The notes beneath the pieces are model-generated. The model was not told where the DNA came from. It saw only the letters and a program-made list of their open reading frames with translations, and did no database searches. From positions 1 to 47,344 of the forward strand of contig JADFSP010000019.1 in NCBI GenBank assembly GCA_022560695.1: 47,344 bases of DNA, given 5' to 3'. Both the position numbers and the translations under genes were made by a program. This document shows, piece by piece, positions 32,284 through 39,232 of this stretch; positions within the stretch are counted from its first letter, which is position 1, and the number at the start of each line of letters is the position of its first letter. Source of the stretch: Pseudomonadota bacterium. Its GTDB lineage: Bacteria > Pseudomonadota > Gammaproteobacteria > Steroidobacterales > Woeseiaceae.

Positions 32284-32312
32284 TTGCAGCGTCGGACTAT
32301 TTGGGAAATAAT
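32284..32312 (+). promoter_or_regulatory. Candidate sigma-70 promoter of the lipoprotein gene
   Basis: TTGCAG and AATAAT are 17 bases apart and the -10 ends 37 bases before the ATG at 32350. Confidence 0.5.
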
Positions 32313-32349
32313 GCGCCTGCAGTTTTTCCCAACACAGGAATCTTGGAAA

Positions 32350-32628
32350 ATGAATAAGACCGTACTGAAAGTGAGCGCACTGGTGCTCTTCCTTGGACTG
32401 GCCGGAGGCTGTGCCACGACAGGTGGAGGTGACGCCATGGCTACCGCTAATCAAGCTTCTGCCACTGCTGAAGCCGCTCGTGCTGCTGCCGATCGCGCTG
32501 CACAGGCTGCCGCCGATGCCCAGAGTACTGCGGACCAGGCGCTTTCAGCTGCAACCGAAGCGCAGGCTTGCTGCGAAGCAAACCGCGAAACCATGGAACG
32601 CATGTTCCGGAAAGTCAGCTCGAAGTAG
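32350..32628 (+). CDS. Lpp/OprI-type alanine-zipper murein lipoprotein
   Basis: The 92-residue protein has a lipoprotein signal MNKTVLKVSALVLFLGLAGG with the acylated Cys at 21. An Ala-rich coiled coil follows (about 30-75: EAARAAADRAAQAAADAQST), and the protein ends FRKVSSK with a C-terminal Lys. In E. coli Lpp that Lys is joined to peptidoglycan by L,D-transpeptidases; an L,D-transpeptidase gene converges on this one. It should form outer-membrane-anchored trimers. A CysCys pair near residue 74-75 is unusual for a coiled-coil lipoprotein. A strong terminator follows. Confidence 0.85.
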   Translation: MNKTVLKVSALVLFLGLAGGCATTGGGDAMATANQASATAEAARAAADRAAQAAADAQSTADQALSAATEAQACCEANRETMERMFRKVSSK

Positions 32629-32645
32629 CGTCAGACGACGAAGAT

Positions 32646-33686
32646 CTACTCAGGCGCCGCGCTCGTCGCGGCGTTTTTTATGCGCTGTCCGACCGTGGAC
32701 GGAATGCCGTCCGAACGCGCGACCATCGCCTCTACCTTTAGCCAGTCCAGCCGGCCGGCTCGCGTATTCGTCGCAGCAATGAATTGCTCCGTCACATAGG
32801 TCAACGGATTCTTGGCCACCGCCGGAATGACATCTTCAGCGTCCGTAGTTGCTGCGATGGCCGCTGCGTCACCCGACAGTTCATCGTCAGGCACAGCGGC
32901 CGTTACCGGTGGCAGCGCCGTCTCGAGCAGCGGATGCACTTCCATGACGAGCTCATCGCCGAACCAGCCGATTTTGACAGGTTCATTGACGATACGTACG
33001 GGAGTGTCGATCGGCACGCGTTGAATCAGGTACTCGATGTCCTCAGGAAACATACGGATGCAGCCATGCGTGACGCGCATGCCAACGCCCACCGGCCGGT
33101 TGGTGCCATGAATGAGGTAGCCGGGCAAGGCAAGTCGCATCGCGAATCGACCCAGCGGGTTGTCCGGGCCCGGCGGCACGACCCTCGGCAATGGCCTGCC
33201 GTCGGCGGCATGCTCGTCGCGCACCGACTGCGGCGGATACCAGGCCGGATTGCGCGCCTTGGCAATGACCGTCGTCACGCCCAGCGGCGTCTCCCAATCC
33301 ATACGACCGATGCTGATTGGGTAGGTCATCACGGTCGCCGCTTCGCCCGGCGGCGTCTGCGGGAAATAATACAGGCGATACTCGGCAAGGTTGAGTACGA
33401 TGCCGTGCCGCGGACCCGGCGGCAATACGAAACGCGTCGGCAGAACAATTTCTGTGCCTTCACCAGGCAACCAGACATCAACATCGGGATTAGCACGCAC
33501 AATGTCCTGGTAGCCGACTCCATGGCGCCTGGCTATATCAACCAGCGTATCCTCATACCGCGCCGTAATCGTCGCGACGGCTCCGACCACGTCATAACCG
33601 TCAGGCGGCAGCTCGTAAATTTCTGCAAACGATGGACTCGTTGCAACGATGCACGTTGCCGCAATGATTGTTGCCAGTCTTTTCAT
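32646..33686 (-). CDS. LysM-type L,D-transpeptidase (YkuD family)
   Basis: The 346-residue protein has a signal peptide (MKRLATIIAATCIVATSPSF-A), a LysM-like region (about 38-85; ITARYEDTLVDIARRHGVGY, IVRANPDVDVWLPG), and a YkuD catalytic domain (about 95-235). The domain ends in HGTNRPVGVGMRVTHGCIRM, with the catalytic Cys near 208. This matches YbiS/YcfS/ErfK enzymes, which tie Lpp to peptidoglycan in the periplasm. The convergent Lpp-type gene supports that role. The Ala-rich extension after about 255 is longer than usual. Its ATG overlaps the GST stop (ATGA). Confidence 0.92.
   Translation of the reverse strand: MKRLATIIAATCIVATSPSFAEIYELPPDGYDVVGAVATITARYEDTLVDIARRHGVGYQDIVRANPDVDVWLPGEGTEIVLPTRFVLPPGPRHGIVLNLAEYRLYYFPQTPPGEAATVMTYPISIGRMDWETPLGVTTVIAKARNPAWYPPQSVRDEHAADGRPLPRVVPPGPDNPLGRFAMRLALPGYLIHGTNRPVGVGMRVTHGCIRMFPEDIEYLIQRVPIDTPVRIVNEPVKIGWFGDELVMEVHPLLETALPPVTAAVPDDELSGDAAAIAATTDAEDVIPAVAKNPLTYVTEQFIAATNTRAGRLDWLKVEAMVARSDGIPSTVGQRIKNAATSAAPE
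32655..32679 (+). terminator. Rho-independent terminator of the lipoprotein gene
   Basis: CGCCGCG and CGCGGCG pair around CTCGT, followed by six T. The hairpin lies 26 bases after the lipoprotein stop, inside the last codons of the convergent L,D-transpeptidase gene. Confidence 0.92.
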
Positions 33687-34345
33687 CGACCCGTTTCTTC
33701 CCTTTCGAGGACCTCAATTTCCGATTCCGCCGACGCCAGCCATTCCTGCATCGCGGTACTTTGCAACAATCGACGCGGATAGAAGCCCGCCGACTCCGGC
33801 AGGTTGATGCCGTAAGTCCTGAATCTCAGCACCACCGGCGCATACATTGCGTCGGCAATGCAGAAATCGCCGAACAACCAGCCTTCATCCGCGCCGTAAC
33901 GACGGTGGCACTCAGACCAGATTGCGATGACACGGTCAACATCCTGTGTCAGCTCATCCGGCAACGAAACCTTGCGTCCCATCGCGCGGCAATTCATCGG
34001 CATTCCGGCGCGCAAAGCCCCGAAGCCGGAATGCATTTCTGCGCTGATGCTCCGCGCGTGCGCGCGCGCATCGGCGTCGCCGGGCCACAGATTTTTGTCG
34101 GGCCATCGTTCAGCCGCCGTTTCGGCGATCGCCAAAGTGTCCCACACGGTGACTTCGTCCAGCAACAATACCGGCACCCTGCCCGCCTGTGTGAATTCCG
34201 CTATCTGCGCAGCCGTCCCGGCTGTATCCAGCGAAATCCTGTTTTCATCGAAGTCGATGTCCGCCTCACGCAACAGGAACCAGGCCCGCAACGACCAGGA
34301 CGAGTAGTTTTTGTTGCCAATAACGAGCTGCGGTTTCACTGCCAT
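33683..34345 (-). CDS. Glutathione S-transferase family protein
   Basis: From ATG 34345 the protein is 220 residues. The N-terminal thioredoxin-like domain has LVIGNKNYSSWSLRAWFLLR with the catalytic Ser likely among the YSSWS residues, and GRVPVLLLDEVTVWDTLAIA with the cis-Pro that binds glutathione. The all-helical C-terminal domain has LFGDFCIADAMYAPVVLRF. It is cytosolic; the electrophile it handles is unknown. Upstream in-frame codons before MAVKPQL lack family similarity. It overlaps the L,D-transpeptidase gene by four bases. Confidence 0.88.
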   Translation of the reverse strand: MAVKPQLVIGNKNYSSWSLRAWFLLREADIDFDENRISLDTAGTAAQIAEFTQAGRVPVLLLDEVTVWDTLAIAETAAERWPDKNLWPGDADARAHARSISAEMHSGFGALRAGMPMNCRAMGRKVSLPDELTQDVDRVIAIWSECHRRYGADEGWLFGDFCIADAMYAPVVLRFRTYGINLPESAGFYPRRLLQSTAMQEWLASAESEIEVLEREETGR

Positions 34346-34474
34346 ATGCCTTGTTGCCATGCCCATGGTAAACGATTGCCGCAGCATTCGCCGTGTCCTG
34401 GTTCTCGCGGGCGTTTGACCGTGCGCAAATCGACCGCTAGCCTGTATCCCCGCGAGCAATCATGGAATTCGCGC

Positions 34475-35020
34475 ATGGGCATCAAACTCTCCTTCGAACT
34501 GAGCGATCGTGACCTGCAGTTTTTTCGCAAGGCATTGAAACAGTCGCGTGAGGCTGTTCGTGACGCCGAAGAGGCGGAGATCATTGAAGCGATCTGCGAT
34601 GTCCTCGACGAAATCCGTCGCAACGATCCGTTGCCTGATTTCGTTGCGAAACGACTGCCGCAACTGGAATTATTGATCCAGATGCTGGCTGACGACGAGT
34701 GGCAATTGCCCATTGCCGATCGAGAGCGCCTGCTGGCCACGTTCGTTTACTTTGCTGATCCCGAGGACATCCTCCCGGACAATATTCCCGTAATCGGCTA
34801 TCTCGATGACATCATCATTCTCGAACTTGTAGCACGCGAACTGCAGCATGTCCGCGACGCGTACGATGACTTCTGTCACTTTCGCGACGATTTCGACACA
34901 CGACACGGTGCGAAAATCGATGCTGCAATCCGGCGCGACCGTCTCGATCGAAAACGCCGGCAACTGCATCAACGCATGAGCCGGCGAACGTCGCGCGATA
35001 AAAAAAGTCAGTTGTGGTAA
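34475..35020 (+). CDS. YkvA-like DUF1232 protein
   Basis: The 181-residue protein starts MGIKLSFELSDRDLQFFRKA at ATG 34475. The conserved DUF1232 block is YFADPEDILPDNIPVIGYLD, followed by DIIILELVARELQHV; it normally reads YFxSPxDLIPDxIPxLGYLDD. The block may be a short membrane-associated helix. The tail (DRLDRKRRQLHQRMSRRTSR) is strongly basic. The function of the family is not known. The upstream part of the long reading frame (from 33668) is antisense to the GST and is left out. Confidence 0.8.
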   Translation: MGIKLSFELSDRDLQFFRKALKQSREAVRDAEEAEIIEAICDVLDEIRRNDPLPDFVAKRLPQLELLIQMLADDEWQLPIADRERLLATFVYFADPEDILPDNIPVIGYLDDIIILELVARELQHVRDAYDDFCHFRDDFDTRHGAKIDAAIRRDRLDRKRRQLHQRMSRRTSRDKKSQLW

Positions 35021-35048
35021 CAAACGATTCCGCAGACCCGCACGTGAA

Positions 35049-36017
35049 TCAATAGCGCATCAGGACCGAACCCCAGGTAAAGCCGCCGCCGAAGGCCTCC
35101 ATGAGCACCAGCTGCCCGCGCTGAATACGACCATCACGAATACCAACATCGAACGCCATCGGTACCGATGCCGCCGATGTATTGCCATGGTCCTGCACAG
35201 TGACAATAACTTTGTCCAACGGCAAACCAAGCCTCTTCGCCGTGGCCTGAATGATGCGCATGTTTGCCTGATGTGGAATGAGCCAATCCAATTCGCTCTT
35301 GTCGATGCCGGCAGCGTCCAGAGCCGCTTTGGCAACATTGCCAAGGGTCTTGACCGCAACCTTGAAGACCTCGTTGCCCTTCATCGTGATCGCCACATCG
35401 TCCGTGCCCGCCTTGTGCAAATCCTTCGACGCACCGACCGGGTAATAAAGCAATTCCTTGTATTGACCGTCGGCACCGAGGTGACAGGAGATGATGCCGG
35501 CCTCATCCGAGGGCTTGACGATGACAGCACCCGCGCCGTCACCGAACAGGACGCAGGTATTGCGATCTTTCCAATCGACGAGTTTGGTAATGCACTCTGC
35601 ACCGATCACCAACGCACATTTCGTACCGCCAGCCTTGATGAATTTATCCGTAGTCGTCAGTGCGTAAATAAATCCCGTACAGGCAGCTTCAAGGCTGAAC
35701 GCCGTGCAGGCTGGAATGCCGAGACGATGCTGAATCAATGTCGCGATGTTTGGAAAGATCAGATCTGGTGTCGTCGTGCCGACGATAACGAAATCAATAT
35801 CACTGACGTCAATGCCCGCATCTTCTATCGCTACCTTCGCTGCCTCGACGCACATATCTGAAGTGGTCTCATCATCAGCACACACGTGTCTGCGCTCAAC
35901 ACCGGTGCGAGTCCGAATCCACTCATCACTGGTTTCGACTATTTTCTCGAGGTCAAAATTGGTTAGAACACGTTCCGGCAGATAGCGGCCGGTACCGGCT
36001 ATTTTCGAATAGGTCAT
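35049..36017 (-). CDS. fabH: Beta-ketoacyl-ACP synthase III
   Basis: The 322-residue protein starts MTYSKIAGTGRYLPERVLTN at ATG 36017. The thiolase-fold catalytic triad is Cys113 (AACTGF), His249 (IPHQAN) and Asn279 (HGNTSAAS), close to E. coli 112/244/274. It condenses acetyl-CoA with malonyl-ACP to start fatty-acid synthesis. It lies after rpmF and the plsX remnant as in E. coli, but fabD-fabG-acpP do not follow; the next gene is the convergent YkvA-like one. An upstream ATG at 36029 is possible, but the GGGGAG lies between the two. Confidence 0.96.
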   Translation of the reverse strand: MTYSKIAGTGRYLPERVLTNFDLEKIVETSDEWIRTRTGVERRHVCADDETTSDMCVEAAKVAIEDAGIDVSDIDFVIVGTTTPDLIFPNIATLIQHRLGIPACTAFSLEAACTGFIYALTTTDKFIKAGGTKCALVIGAECITKLVDWKDRNTCVLFGDGAGAVIVKPSDEAGIISCHLGADGQYKELLYYPVGASKDLHKAGTDDVAITMKGNEVFKVAVKTLGNVAKAALDAAGIDKSELDWLIPHQANMRIIQATAKRLGLPLDKVIVTVQDHGNTSAASVPMAFDVGIRDGRIQRGQLVLMEAFGGGFTWGSVLMRY

Positions 36018-36046
36018 GCAGCTCCCCATTACAGCAAACGGCCGAT

Positions 36047-36171
36047 TTATTGAGGCACCTGGTTTTTTACTTCGACGGCAGCCGTATCGACCGCATGTTG
36101 AAACGCGTACGAATCCGCACCGCCATGGCTCTTTATTACAATACCATTAAGCCCAGCAGGGTGCTCGCATC
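36047..36171 (-). pseudogene. plsX: Remnant of plsX (3' end only, frameshifted)
   Basis: No open frame fills the space between rpmF and fabH, but the minus strand from 36154 to 36047 reads [20 protein letters not shown] and then [19 protein letters not shown], a clear PlsX C-terminus. Just before it, in another frame, is ASTLLGL (36168-36148), the expected preceding residues. One missing C at GGC(C)TT explains the shift. The other 300 or so residues of PlsX are gone. The stop lies 29 bases from fabH, the usual spacing in this operon. PlsX makes acyl-phosphate for phospholipid synthesis; a functional copy must be elsewhere or PlsB must suffice. Confidence 0.88.
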
Positions 36172-36240
36172 AAGTCAACTGGCCGCAGGCACTCCCACAA
36201 TTGCGGGGCCCGATGATTACGGGCCACTCGGAAAGCAGAC

Positions 36241-36441
36241 TTACGCTTGTTCTTCTGCGTCGTCCTGTTCGGGCTGCGCGACGACCTGCTGGCCGCGGTA
36301 AAACCCATCGGGCGATACTCGATGTCGCAGGTGGGTTTCTCCGGACGTCGGATCGACCGACAACGCCGGGTTCTTCAACTTGTCATGCGAACGTCGCGCA
36401 CCGCGCGTTGCGGGTGTCCTGCGACTCTTTTGAACAGCCAT
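36241..36441 (-). CDS. rpmF: 50S ribosomal protein L32
   Basis: From ATG 36441 the protein is 66 residues: [20 protein letters not shown], then [20 protein letters not shown] and FYRGQQVV. This matches L32. It has no Cys pair, so it is the zinc-free form. A GGAGAAAG lies upstream of this ATG. The ATG at 36453 is rejected. The acidic tail [10 protein letters not shown] is somewhat longer than usual. The yceD-rpmF-(plsX)-fabH order is conserved. A hairpin near 36207-36225 follows the stop. Confidence 0.96.
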   Translation of the reverse strand: MAVQKSRRTPATRGARRSHDKLKNPALSVDPTSGETHLRHRVSPDGFYRGQQVVAQPEQDDAEEQA

Positions 36442-36514
36442 AGCTTTCTCCACTTCACGACGGCGATTTCTGCACCGTCATAGAATTCAATTCCGTCCGA
36501 TCATGAAGATCGTA

Positions 36515-37081
36515 TTATTTGCCTCTATCTTGCAGTTGCATCTTCAACGCCGCGAACGGCGTTACTGTCTCAACGGCATCGGCGGCATCAGTTGCATGCG
36601 ATCCGATTTCCGAACATCCATCCGCCGTCCCGTGCATTGCGGACAGCGGCATCGCCATGACCAGTGCCTCGTCGACGATGTCGATCGGTCGTACTGTGTG
36701 ATCCGCAAGCTCCCACCACTCGTAGCCATCATGTTCGCCGGGCGATTGCCCGGCAGCGCCAAGCAACACCCTGAGCTTCGTCTCCAGCAACAGGCGGAAT
36801 GGCTCCAGGCACCGCTGGCAAACCGCATCGATGGTCACGACCAGATTACCTTCCAGCGCCGGAACACTGTTGTGCGTGCTGCCGTAGCTGAAGGTCAGCC
36901 GCCCGGTGACCAGCGATTCCCGCCAGCATTGCGGCAGTTTATCCGCCTCCAGCACCGACAGCTCACTCGCGACAACCGCTTCGAGTCGTTCGAAATCACT
37001 GATTTTATTTGAAATTTCAATGACTTGACTTTTCTCTGCCATCTCCGACGGGAGGCAGCGATCTCGCAGTGGATTGCCCAT
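36515..37081 (-). CDS. yceD: YceD (DUF177) family protein
   Basis: From ATG 37081 (MGNPLRDRCLPSEMAEK) the protein is 188 residues. The DUF177 core has LVTGRLTFSYGSTHNSVPAL and VTIDAVCQRCLEPFRLLLET, with the CxxC that is common in this family, then IDIVDEALVMAMPLSAMHG. Bacterial YceD affects 23S rRNA accumulation and precedes rpmF in most genomes, as here. No clear Shine-Dalgarno sequence marks the start; ATG at 37042 is possible. An earlier start at 37165 seems too long. Confidence 0.88.
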   Translation of the reverse strand: MGNPLRDRCLPSEMAEKSQVIEISNKISDFERLEAVVASELSVLEADKLPQCWRESLVTGRLTFSYGSTHNSVPALEGNLVVTIDAVCQRCLEPFRLLLETKLRVLLGAAGQSPGEHDGYEWWELADHTVRPIDIVDEALVMAMPLSAMHGTADGCSEIGSHATDAADAVETVTPFAALKMQLQDRGK

Positions 37082-37209
37082 GGCGCGCGCATGATAGGGA
37101 CACGGGCGGCCACTGTCAAAGCATGGCGCCTGCTTTTGGCGCGAATCTGCGGTGCCCTGCGGCAAACTCGGTAAACTGCCGTGTACTCAAGCCAAGCGAC
37201 TGATTTTTT

Positions 37210-37803
37210 GTGCAAAATCCATCCGCCCCGGCCATTGTCCTGGCGTCGTCGTCGCCCTACCGACGCGGCCTTCTCGACCGCTTTCTGACCGAGTACAAGG
37301 CGGTGTCGCCGGATGTCGATGAGTCCAATGATTACGGACTGGATCCCGAGCATCTCGCGACTCATCTGGCCAGGAAAAAAGCCGAAGCCGTATCCGCCAA
37401 CGCACGCCAGGCACTCGTGATCGGCGCCGATCAGCTTGCCGTTCTCGATGGCCGGGTTCTCGGCAAACCCGGCGGCCACCAGAAAGCCATCGAACAGTTG
37501 CTGGCCGCTTCGGGTCACGCTATCCGGTTTCTGACGGCAGTCTGTATTCTCGATCCGGTCAATCGCACACGCTATGAACATCAGGACAGATCGACCGTTC
37601 ACTTTCGACAGTTTGACCGCCGTCTCGCCGAGGCCTACCTGCGGCTCGACAAACCTTACGACTGTGCGGGCAGCATTAAGCTCGAGGGTGCGGCGTTTGT
37701 GCTGTTCGACTCGGTCGACACCGATGATCCCACGGCGTTGATCGGATTGCCGATGATCTGGGTCGCGGACCGGCTGTTGCAGCTCGGCTACCTGTTGTCG
37801 TAA
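37210..37803 (+). CDS. yceF: Maf-family nucleotide pyrophosphatase YceF
   Basis: The 197-residue protein starts with GTG 37210. It has the Maf signature LASSSPYRRGLLDR, ADQLAVLDGRVLGKPG and CAGSIKLEGAAFVLFDSVDT. The position between yceD and rluC, transcribed against both, identifies the YceF branch, which hydrolyses 7-methyl-GTP in E. coli. Length is normal. Confidence 0.93.
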   Translation: MQNPSAPAIVLASSSPYRRGLLDRFLTEYKAVSPDVDESNDYGLDPEHLATHLARKKAEAVSANARQALVIGADQLAVLDGRVLGKPGGHQKAIEQLLAASGHAIRFLTAVCILDPVNRTRYEHQDRSTVHFRQFDRRLAEAYLRLDKPYDCAGSIKLEGAAFVLFDSVDTDDPTALIGLPMIWVADRLLQLGYLLS

Positions 37804-37841
37804 ACGCCGGCGAGGTCCGGTTATCGGCCGATCGGGGCCTT

Positions 37842-37862
37842 TAGGGTGGGCTTCAGGCCCGC
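37842..37862 (+). repeat. REP-like palindrome overlapping the rluC stop
   Basis: TTAGGGTGGGCTTCAGGCCC forms GGGC/GCCC around TTCAG. The core resembles the element at 25927. It sits between the convergent yceF and rluC genes and includes the rluC stop codon. Confidence 0.45.
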
Positions 37863-38821
37863 ATCGCACGGCACGCCGCGACCAGACCGACCGTCAGAAA
37901 GCGTTCAAGATCGTCAGCCAATGGCGCCGTAAAATGCATCTCGTTGCCATGATCGTCCGGAAATGCGATCGACTGAGCGTGCAGGAACAGGCGCCGCAGG
38001 CCGAAGGACTTTGCTTCGCGATTGGCATCCGCGTCTCCATATCGTTCATCGCCAGCGAGCGGAAAGCCGGCGCTTTGCGCGTGGACCCGTATCTGGTGCG
38101 TTCGCCCTGTTAGCGGCGAACACTGCAGCAGGCTGTACCGACTGAATGTCCGCGACAGCCGAAATCGAGTCTGCGCGGACTTGCCCTCGTGGCTGACGAT
38201 GACGTGCCGTTCGCCACCCTTGCGGTGGCGAACGAGCAGCGGCTCGTCGATCAACTGTTCACCCAATTGCCAGTCACCGATTGCCAGCCCGAGATAGTTC
38301 TTTTCAACACGACCTTCGCGAAAATGCGCGTGCAGGGCGCGCAACGCGCTGCGGCGTTTCGCCAGTACCAGGCAGCCCGAAGTCTCCCGGTCAAGTCTGT
38401 GCACCAGCGACAGATCGTGCAAGTCAGGGCGCGCATGTCGCAGCAGTTCAATGACCCCATGGCTGATGCCGCTGCCGCCATGCACGGCGGTCCCGCTCGG
38501 CTTGTCGATGACGAGCAGGCGCTTGTCTTCATACAGGACGTTGTCGAGCATTGCCGCCGACTGGCTCGCTGGCGGCGCCTCTCGGGCAACATTGATCCAG
38601 GCCGGAGGCACGCGCACCTCGTCGCCGTCTTGCAAGCGGTAGTCGGCCCGTACGCGGCCGCCGTTGACCCGTACCTCGCCGCGGCGCAGCAGCCGATACA
38701 GGCGGCTCCTGGGGACGCCCGGTAGCTCACGGCGCAGGAAATTATCGATGCGCTGCCCGGACTTGTCGGCATCGACCTGGACTTTGCGTACTTTGGCCAC
38801 CTCGAACTTTGGCTCTGCCAT
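37853..38821 (-). CDS. rluC: 23S rRNA pseudouridine synthase RluC
   Basis: From ATG 38821 (MAEPKFEVAKVRKVQVDADK) the protein is 322 residues. An S4 RNA-binding domain (about 18-75; RIDNFLRRELPGVPRSRLYR) precedes the RluA-type catalytic domain with Asp in VHRLDRETSGCLVLAK and the end motif GRTHQIRVHAQSAGFPLAGD. It makes pseudouridines at 955, 2504 and 2580 of 23S rRNA in E. coli numbering. It is divergent from rne, as in E. coli. Confidence 0.95.
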   Translation of the reverse strand: MAEPKFEVAKVRKVQVDADKSGQRIDNFLRRELPGVPRSRLYRLLRRGEVRVNGGRVRADYRLQDGDEVRVPPAWINVAREAPPASQSAAMLDNVLYEDKRLLVIDKPSGTAVHGGSGISHGVIELLRHARPDLHDLSLVHRLDRETSGCLVLAKRRSALRALHAHFREGRVEKNYLGLAIGDWQLGEQLIDEPLLVRHRKGGERHVIVSHEGKSAQTRFRLSRTFSRYSLLQCSPLTGRTHQIRVHAQSAGFPLAGDERYGDADANREAKSFGLRRLFLHAQSIAFPDDHGNEMHFTAPLADDLERFLTVGLVAACRAMRA

Positions 38822-38846
38822 CGACTTTTGCTGCCTGATCAATAAC

Positions 38847-38874
38847 TTGATGGATCGAACGGGTATGCTATATT
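38847..38874 (+). promoter_or_regulatory. Candidate promoter of rne
   Basis: TTGATG and TATATT are separated by 16 bases, in the divergent rluC/rne region. Transcription from here would give a leader of about 350 bases before the rne ATG. Confidence 0.55.
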
Positions 38875-38880
38875 AACGCC

Positions 38881-39232
38881 CTGTGAGGCTCTGCGTTCGT
38901 CAGCCGGGCATCGCACAGGAGATCAAGCGGCCCCGATCCAGGAATTGCCGCCTGTTACGTCAAGCATTTTACATTGGTCCCGCATTGCGCGAGACCTGAT
39001 TTCATTGGCAGCGAACATGGCAACCGGTGAGCGCCACAGCGGCTAGGCCGCAGGGAAATCATGATCGAATTTTCGCGGGGCCTGATCGGTAAGAATCAGG
39101 TCCAACTACGATATCCGAGTCTCGAAAGAGGCATCGCCTCGCGCCGCATTGATCGGCACGAGGATCCCTGCGCCCGTGCCCCGGCTCCCCGCCTCAATCC
39201 GCTGCCCTCAACCACTCTGCGAGCAGGGCATC
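38881..39232 (+). ncRNA. Long 5' leader of rne, probable autoregulatory UTR
   Basis: This stretch of about 350 bases carries no gene. Several hairpins are visible, such as GCGGC-TAG-GCCGC near 39041 and CCTGAT/ATCAGG near 39083-39102. In E. coli the rne leader is 361 bases and lets RNase E destroy its own mRNA. Similar length and position suggest the same feedback here. The individual elements have not been matched to the E. coli hairpins. Confidence 0.5.

Noticed and set aside
32784..33782. 332-residue plus-strand frame
   Set aside because: It is antisense to the L,D-transpeptidase, has no family features, and crosses into the GST gene.
33668..34474. Long upstream extension of the YkvA-like gene
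   Set aside because: It is antisense to the GST gene. The DUF1232 protein starts well at 34475.
36895..37869. 324-residue minus-strand frame
   Set aside because: It overlaps yceF on the other strand and the start of yceD in another frame, and has no recognisable motif.
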